Program-made: the position numbers and the translations under genes
Assembly (NCBI GenBank): GCA_950295325.1
Contig: OX485806.1
Span: 49,533,169-49,597,168 of the forward strand
DNA length: 64,000 nucleotides
DNA from: Polytrichum commune
Taxonomy: Eukaryota; Streptophyta; Polytrichopsida; Polytrichales; Polytrichaceae
Reading direction: 5' to 3'
Shown here: positions 62,640-64,000 of the stretch, one piece after another
Layout: every line of letters begins with the position of its first letter
Position numbering within the stretch: the stretch's first letter is position 1
Notes under the pieces: model-generated
Told to the model about the DNA's origin: nothing
Databases searched by the model: none
What the model saw: the letters and a program-made list of their open reading frames with translations, nothing else

Positions 62640-63925
62640 TGTGAGCCCAAATTGGTGCACACATGTTCAGTTGATCCTGCAAAGTCGTTTTGATTTGATT
62701 TTGAAATTCTTTTAGTTACTTGAAAACTTAAAAATAGTGCAAGGATGGGTTTTGGTTTGGAGTTGAGTTTTACTTCGAGTTTAAGTGTTTTGATAGGTTG
62801 GGTGTGAGTGTGTTTAATGAGGGAGAATGAAAGTGTGGAGTGGGACTTGTCGTGAGGTGAGAGCGGGGTTAAATGTTTAGATTAGGCTAGGGTATGTTAG
62901 AATTAGAGTGAAGTGATGTCCAAATAGGGCTCGCTCGGTGTTCATTATGGGACAAGGTCACTGTGACCTAGTTTTAACCGGGTCCAGGGGTACCCAAAAG
63001 GTTTCAGTGGCCGCTGCCGGGTCTCTTCTACACAATGCCGCAACCAGGAGGGTTGTGGCAACCGGAACACACAAGGGAATCCTGTTGACCGGCTTGTAGG
63101 CACCTCCGCAAGGAGGAGAAGGGGAAGCAGCCAAGAAACGAGGAGGTTTATGGCAAGGAGGCGAGCAATGCTGGGGAGTTGGGACCTGAATGAAGCCACA
63201 TCGATGCTCCAGTGGATGGGGAGGGTAGAAGATTGACTGTGAGTGAGGGGAGGTGGCTGGAATCGCCACCTCTCGGTTGAAGCTCATAATTCTAGCTGCC
63301 TGACTCGAATTCGGAGTCAGAATTGATCGCAAGAACAATAAAATCACCACTGGAATTCAACTGTGTGGCTCAGAGAGGGAGATCCAGCTCCGTAACGTGG
63401 ACAGTTAACTACCTGCCGGCAGACAGCCCGGTGACGGGCGTTGACGGGCCGGGCTTGATGCAAACAGCCCAGATTCTACGAATACTGTGGACTACTGAAG
63501 CCGGGTACCGAGGCTCATAAAGAGCAGAAGGGGAAGGCCCATGGGCCAATTGGGTTGTGTATGGGATTAGGCAAGGATAAGTGGGATTAGGCTTAGTTAG
63601 ACGGTAGTTAGTAAGGGTTTAGGACCGGTCCTTAATGGGGCCGTGGTTCTTGACTCTGATATGTGGCATAAATGGTTGCAAAACATTGAGTCTAAGCTAG
63701 GTGTGATAGGGTAGTGAGTGGGTTAGTGGGTAAGGAGATGTGGATGGGAAGAGAAAAACATTTCTTAATGCTTGTACTTTGTGCTAAGAAATGGAAGGGA
63801 TGATTTGGTGGGATATCTCGTGAACTTCACACATGTCAAGGGTTTAGTGGACAGTTAGCAGTGAATGTGGGCTCTAAGCTTCCACCCAGATTACGATGCT
63901 TAAGGGTGGGGGTGTAGGCCTCACA
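62640..63925 (+). mobile_element. Solo LTR (1286 bp) with 5-bp target duplication TTCCG
   Basis: It begins TGTGAGCCCAAATTGGTGCACACATG and ends GCTTAAGGGTGGGGG...GGCCTCACA, flanked by TTCCG at 62635-62639 and 63926-63930. Both ends match, in reverse complement, the ends of the gypsy LTR at 3990-6794, while the interior differs. No internal region or second LTR is present, as expected after LTR-LTR recombination. It interrupts the acidic ORF. Confidence 0.9.
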
Positions 63926-64000
63926 TTCCGAGGTGGATCCCACTCATAGGTTCTCCCTATGCAGGTGGCCATTGAGGAATGTCACGATTAATAGAGTTAG

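Noticed and set aside
1-64000. Bacterial or organellar origin
   Set aside because: GT-AG introns, plant-type telomere repeat, LTR retrotransposons and MULEs point to a plant-lineage nuclear genome.

Overview
The window looks like repeat-rich nuclear DNA of a streptophyte, either a charophycean green alga or an early-diverging plant lineage. The grounds are GT-AG introns, an interstitial TTTAGGG-type telomere tract near 60.14 kb, a Tat/Athila-like Ty3/gypsy element and Mutator-like (MULE) transposases with a SWIM zinc finger. The species cannot be named from sequence alone. No rRNA, tRNA or CRISPR array was seen, and most genes here belong to mobile or multicopy lineage-specific families.

The main theme is a family of large spliced genes that join a ParB/DGQHR-like N-terminal domain to a permuted beta-class DNA-methyltransferase-like C-terminal domain. 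Four loci are visible: copy 1 (1-3730, +), copy 2 (56253-34432, -, split in two), X1 (22558-29488, +) and X2 (43413-39170, -). In each the motif I (FxGxG-like) region is recognisable where present, but the motif IV (DPPY) region is degenerate. Each locus lies in or next to its own short palindromic repeat: TTTGGGTCGATCGACCCAAA for copies 1 and 2, CCCTCTCGGATCCGAGAGGG upstream of X1, and GGCCTCGGATCCGAGGCC upstream of X2. All three consensus palindromes have GATC at the centre.

Layout. 0-4 kb: copy 1, whose introns are packed with palindromes. 3990-16152: a young full-length Ty3/gypsy element on the minus strand with one intact 2079-residue gag-pol frame. 16.4-18.1 kb: an FCP1/NIF-like phosphatase gene. 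18.6-20.3 kb: a 5'-truncated MULE transposase pseudogene. 20.7-22.5 kb: GGATCC-palindrome arrays. 22.6-29.5 kb: X1, whose exons are split by a 3994-bp retroelement-derived insertion and a 200-bp solo LTR. 30.3-34.4 kb: retroelement remains, including a coiled-coil ORF followed by a polypurine tract. 34.4-36.4 and 54.5-56.3 kb: the two halves of copy 2.

The halves of copy 2 are separated by an 18,036-bp giant MULE (36431-54466). It has imperfect terminal inverted repeats and an 11-bp target duplication. Removing it with one duplication leaves an exon of exactly the length found in copy 1. The giant MULE carries an F-box-like ORF, the ParB-methyltransferase-like gene X2, a roughly 5-kb GGATCC-palindrome satellite directly upstream of X2, and a spliced MULE/SWIM transposase gene. 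56.3-64 kb: palindromic minisatellites, an old LTR-like segment, a fold-back element, and an ORF split by a 1286-bp solo LTR.

Working hypothesis (inference): giant MULE-type elements carry a ParB-methyltransferase-like protein together with a cognate palindromic array, in the manner of a parS or modification-site module. The copies here contain stops and frameshifts, so any activity would come from other copies.
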